Assembly: GCA_036939755.1 (NCBI GenBank)
Contig: JALLAZ010001057.1
Span: 1 to 10,442 of the forward strand
DNA: 10,442 bases
Source: Stephanodiscus triporus
Taxonomy: Eukaryota > Bacillariophyta > Thalassiosirophyceae > Thalassiosirales > Thalassiosiraceae
Direction: 5' to 3'
Shown: in pieces, positions 8,401 through 10,442 of the stretch
Layout of the letters: each line of letters starts with the position of its first letter
How positions within the stretch are numbered: the first letter of the stretch is position 1
Position numbers and translations under genes: made by a program
Notes under the pieces: generated by a model
Seen by the model: the letters and a program-made list of their open reading frames with translations, nothing else
Databases searched by the model: none
Told to the model about the DNA's origin: nothing

Positions 8401-9038
8401 GCAACGAGAAGCTCCGACGCGGCGCGGGGGATCCCCCCGTACTCGTCGTCGTCGTCGTGGTCGACGACGAGATCGGATCGCAGGGCCAGGACGACGTCCG
8501 CGGAGATGGCCGTGGCGAAGTCCGGACCAAAGATCGGCGCGATGATGGTCCTCCCCCCCTTCGCTCCACGGCCGCCTCCACCGCCGCCGCCGCCGTCGCG
8601 CTCCACGGGAGAGCGGAGGCTCACCAGGTAGGTCAGGCAGATGAAGGACGACTCGACGATCGCGCCGTCCTCCGCCCCCGCCCCCGCGTCCTCGTCGTCA
8701 TCCTCGTCATCGTCGCCGCCGCCGGGATGACAGCCCTCCACGAGGCACCGGATCAGGCCGTCCCGCAGCACGAAGTCGTCATCCTCCGCATCGGTCCCTC
8801 CTCCTTCGTCACCCCCCCCTCCGTCGTCGTCGCATCCTCCTCCCTCGAGGAATCGACGCCACTCCGCGGTCGGACGCTCGGCGGCGACGACGGCGTCGGG
8901 GCCGGCGTCGTCGTCGTAGAAGCACGATTGCAGCGAGTCCTGGATTTTATGCAGCGCGCGGACCCTCGATGCGGGGTTGGCGAAGCCGAGGCATTCTCGG
9001 ACATAATCCGAGGCCAGCTCGGACGCCGTCGTCGTCAT
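5460..9038 (-). CDS. CLASP: CLASP-type microtubule-associated protein (three exons)
   Basis: Gene model on the minus strand: 9038..6326, 6217..6030, 5930..5460, 1123 residues. CLASPs bind microtubule plus ends and tubulin through TOG (HEAT-like) domains, promote rescue and stabilise microtubules at the cortex and spindle. A CLASP_N/TOG domain spans about 438-660. It opens with WDDRLDALVGLECIL, passes TDLRSQITHQACRLI, and ends with DPTVREEGRKLYWAMRACC, typical of the last helices. A Ser/Lys/Arg-rich linker (about 675-850) is the likely microtubule-lattice binding region. A second TOG-like helical block covers about 850-1110, including SVDMRKATVFILVEMHFVLG near the end, a strong CLASP C-terminal feature. 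Residues 1-430 contain several acidic runs, a Gly run near 149-156 and only weakly recognisable helical repeats. The start at 9038 has A at -3 and the ORF is continuous. Family assignment is firm; the N-terminal half is poorly assigned. Confidence 0.85.
5931..6029 (-). other. CLASP intron 2 (99 nt)
   Basis: The donor GTACGT starts at 6029 directly after a GAG codon, so the intron is phase 0. The acceptor GGAAG ends at 5931 and follows a C-rich tract. It is the acceptor that opens the right frame, giving CTRDAPFEIVHTAERALVSL, which runs straight into the C-terminal TOG block. A second AG five bases further in would shift the frame. The unspliced reading stops at 6021. Confidence 0.78.
6218..6325 (-). 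other. CLASP intron 1 (108 nt)
   Basis: The donor GTAAGT starts at 6325 on the minus strand, and the acceptor TTTTCAG ends at 6218 after a T-rich tract. Splicing is phase 1 (G joined to AT gives Asp). It continues the helical sequence from SCLL into DHLKNMPTINFEDLDF. Reading through the donor instead gives a short unrelated tail and a stop at 6255. Confidence 0.85.
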
Positions 9039-9200
9039 CGTCTTCGTCTCGTCGTGATCGTTTTGAGTTGTGAATTATTTGTGAGATTAAACTTGCCAAC
9101 GGTCTGGGGAGTGGCGTCCCACGTTGGGAATCAATACAAAGCCCCTCCCCCTTTTTTGCGGTCAGTCCTACGACTCTACACGAACACTCGGCCCGGGGAG
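9039..9200. promoter_or_regulatory. Divergent upstream region between CLASP and the plastid-type protein
   Basis: Only 162 bases separate two outward-facing start codons. The region must contain both 5' UTRs and at least part of both promoters. A short A/T-richer stretch lies at 9060-9095, and a C/T-rich stretch at 9139-9157. No named promoter motif is recognised. The bidirectional role is inferred from the spacing. Confidence 0.5.
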
Positions 9201-10031
9201 ATGTCGGCAGCGGCCACCGCCGCGTCGTTGGGAGGACGACGGTCGCACGCGACGGACGACGACGACGACGACGACGACCGCGACCGACGACCACTAGGGA
9301 GGTTGAAAAGGATCGTCATCTTGGCCATCATCACCACGAGCGTCGTCGCGGAATGCGAAGCATTCGCCCAATCTCGCCGCCGCCACCACCACCATCACCA
9401 TCATCATCGACGGCCCCTCCGCCGCCGCCGACGGCCGCGACTCGCCTCTTCGTCGCCGAACGACACGGGATGCGCGCGTGTCACTGCAGACGACGACCTC
9501 GCGCAGGAAACGTTTGGTAGATTTTCTTCCAATTGGTCGTCCGTCGCGTCCATCGCCCTAGCTACCGCAGTCCTCTTCGTGAACGTCGAGTCGGTCGATG
9601 CGCTCGGCACTCCGTCGAGCATTATACAACACGACAGGGTCTGGGGTCAGTCTTCGTCGAAAAGTTCGATACCCAGTCCCCAGGGCGCTGCAAACACCGT
9701 GCGATATTCAACGTTGTTCGGTACTGGTCAAACTGCCACTGGCAGCATTGATGGAGGAGCTGAACGCGTTCTCGTCGAGCGTCGCATCGGAGTTGCATTC
9801 CATGCACGACTTCCGTCGGAGGAATATGCATTATCCTCCCTCGATTTTCATGACGGAAATTTCGTGTCGTTCGAGGCGGTGTCGAATAACAAGGGTGGGT
9901 GCCTAGAGAGAGGAGGCATGTACTATCTTACGGAGGATGCCCGGAGAGAGAGAGAGAGAGGATGGATGTGTGAATATTTGCAGCCACGATGGATGCGTCA
10001 ACCGAGTCCAAAAGGGAGGAGTGTTCAGTAG
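9201..10031 (+). CDS. Unrecognised protein with plastid-type bipartite presequence
   Basis: Read without splicing it has 276 residues. The N-terminus has an Asp run (19-26), then a signal-peptide-like segment: RLKR followed by the hydrophobic IVILAIITTSVVA. A candidate cleavage site lies before Phe55 in ECEA/FAQ, as in the ASAFAP motif of diatom plastid presequences. A basic stretch follows (60-80) with eight histidines and many arginines, then Ser/Thr-rich sequence. A second hydrophobic segment, 115-128, ends in VDA (132-134) and could be a thylakoid-lumen signal or a membrane anchor. I do not recognise the mature part. The model is sure only to about 9645. A possible intron at 9646-9745 would switch frame and give a protein of about 201 residues ending at 9906. 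The end at 10031 follows a GA-rich, UTR-like stretch and is doubtful. ATG 9201 has G at -3 and is the first ATG in frame beyond the CLASP start. Confidence 0.5.
   Translation: MSAAATAASLGGRRSHATDDDDDDDDRDRRPLGRLKRIVILAIITTSVVAECEAFAQSRRRHHHHHHHHRRPLRRRRRPRLASSSPNDTGCARVTADDDLAQETFGRFSSNWSSVASIALATAVLFVNVESVDALGTPSSIIQHDRVWGQSSSKSSIPSPQGAANTVRYSTLFGTGQTATGSIDGGAERVLVERRIGVAFHARLPSEEYALSSLDFHDGNFVSFEAVSNNKGGCLERGGMYYLTEDARRERERGWMCEYLQPRWMRQPSPKGRSVQ
9254..9279. repeat. GAC triplet run encoding Asp in the plastid-type protein
   Basis: Eight in-frame GAC codons give the Asp run at residues 19-26, just before the hydrophobic signal segment. It is the same triplet family as in EXO70 and CLASP. 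Because it lies before the signal peptide it may be tolerated as a flexible N-terminal extension, or it may mean the true start is different. Confidence 0.75.
9646..9745 (+). other. Possible intron in the plastid-type gene (100 nt)
   Basis: Candidate donor GTCAGT at 9646 and acceptor GGCAG ending at 9745, phase 1 (G joined to CA gives Ala149). The length fits the other introns here. After it the frame reads ALMEELNAFSSSVASELHSM and on to a stop at 9904-9906. The third positions of its first 25 or so codons are more GC-rich than in the unspliced frame. Against it: the unspliced frame is also open, and the donor and pyrimidine tract are weak. Confidence 0.35.
9941..9961. repeat. GA dinucleotide repeat
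   Basis: A short run of GA units (seven or so copies, edges approximate) after CCCG near 9945-9960. If the unspliced frame is used it encodes RRERERG, which is an unlikely ending for a lumenal protein. I take it as a hint that this part is UTR. Confidence 0.7.
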
Positions 10032-10378
10032 CAGCAACAGTGCGGCGGCGGCGACGGCAATGTCGACATCACGCACGCGACAATCAACCGATGGTTGAAG
10101 CATCACATTGTTGCAACACGACAGAGCCCGTCCCACCCGGCAGCACTTGCTGAACGCATTGCGATCCCCAACAACTCTCTCTCGGCTACGACTATTTCCC
10201 TCTCGAGCTCCACGATCCCCCCCAGGCCGAGCATGTAATCTATGGGGTCAACGAGTTTATTTTATGGTAAAGTACGAATCTAGCTTGACTGGATTCCTTC
10301 CCACAACCCGCGTGCTCTCTTCCTCACCATACCACTCTCCAAGAGTCTCGCAGGCCACTCGGTGAACTTCAGTTGGTG
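10032..10378. other. Right-hand intergenic stretch
   Basis: No convincing coding frame on either strand. The stretch contains CGGCGG-type triplets near 10042-10055. On the minus strand there is an AATAAA at 10261-10256 that could end a gene entering from the right. A small plus-strand frame with an ATG at 9989 runs to a stop near 10150, but its Arg/His/Cys-rich product resembles nothing known. The 3' end of the plastid-type gene presumably lies here. Confidence 0.4.
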
Positions 10379-10401
10379 CTAAGTAGTGATGTCGTCTTCA
10401 T
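10379..10401 (-). CDS. Possible last exon of a minus-strand gene (partial)
   Basis: On the minus strand TTTCTCTTTTCAG ends at 10402, a very good branch-proximal pyrimidine tract and acceptor. In one phase the following bases read EDDITT after a split codon and stop at TAG (10381-10379). Other phases also stop within about 35 bases. AATAAA about 120 bases downstream on the same strand fits a 3' UTR. The rest of the gene would lie beyond the window. This rests on splice-site appearance alone. Confidence 0.25.
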
Positions 10402-10442
10402 CTGAAAAGAGAAACCAAGTACGGCCTTATGCATGAGAGCGC

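Noticed and set aside
8157..9200. Long plus-strand open frame running through the CLASP 5' half into the plastid-type gene
   Set aside because: It is the antisense shadow of GC-rich CLASP codons. Its translation is Arg/Asp/Val-rich without domain character, and only the part from the ATG at 9201 looks like a protein.
9903..10136. Minus-strand open frame with a hydrophobic Ala/Leu run
   Set aside because: The hydrophobic part is a GCGGCGGCG-type triplet read in antisense. There is no start context, splice support or family resemblance.
1..10442. Transposon, viral or bacterial transferred segment
   Set aside because: No transposase, reverse transcriptase, integrase, terminal repeats or target duplications were seen. 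The four recognised genes belong to families widespread in eukaryotes and share codon style and intron type.

Overview
The window looks like nuclear DNA of a photosynthetic stramenopile, most likely a centric diatom. The evidence is compact intron-poor genes, short GT-AG introns (87, 99, 108 and 184 nt), GC-rich third codon positions, many TCG/GAC-type triplet runs, and one protein whose N-terminus resembles the ASAFAP-type signal plus transit peptide of secondary plastids. The organism call is an inference; no rRNA or other marker is present.

Layout, left to right. 1-254: intergenic, with an imperfect inverted repeat and a short upstream ORF. 255-1274 (+): monoacylglycerol-lipase-like alpha/beta hydrolase, two exons. 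1403-4376 (-): exocyst subunit EXO70, two exons, convergent with the lipase. 4377-4679: shared divergent upstream region with poly-G and tetranucleotide repeats. 4680-5084 (+): TRM112, the small activator subunit of rRNA, tRNA and translation-factor methyltransferases. 5085-5459: shared 3' region. 5460-9038 (-): CLASP-type microtubule-associated protein, three exons. 9039-9200: short divergent upstream region. 9201-about 10031 (+): unrecognised protein with a plastid-type bipartite presequence and a possible thylakoid-lumen signal; its 3' structure is unresolved. 10032-10442: mostly non-coding, perhaps with the last exon of a minus-strand gene entering from the right.

The genes do not form a pathway. 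They are housekeeping genes packed on strictly alternating strands, so each promoter region and each 3' region is shared by two neighbours. EXO70 (vesicle tethering) and CLASP (microtubule plus-end and cortex regulation) both serve polarised growth and trafficking, but their proximity could be chance. I found no mobile element, CRISPR array, tRNA, rRNA or clear defence-type system. The most novel content is the plastid-targeted unknown at the right end. Next are the long acidic N-terminal half of CLASP and the repeated expansion of one trinucleotide that is read as Asp, Ser or Thr in different genes.
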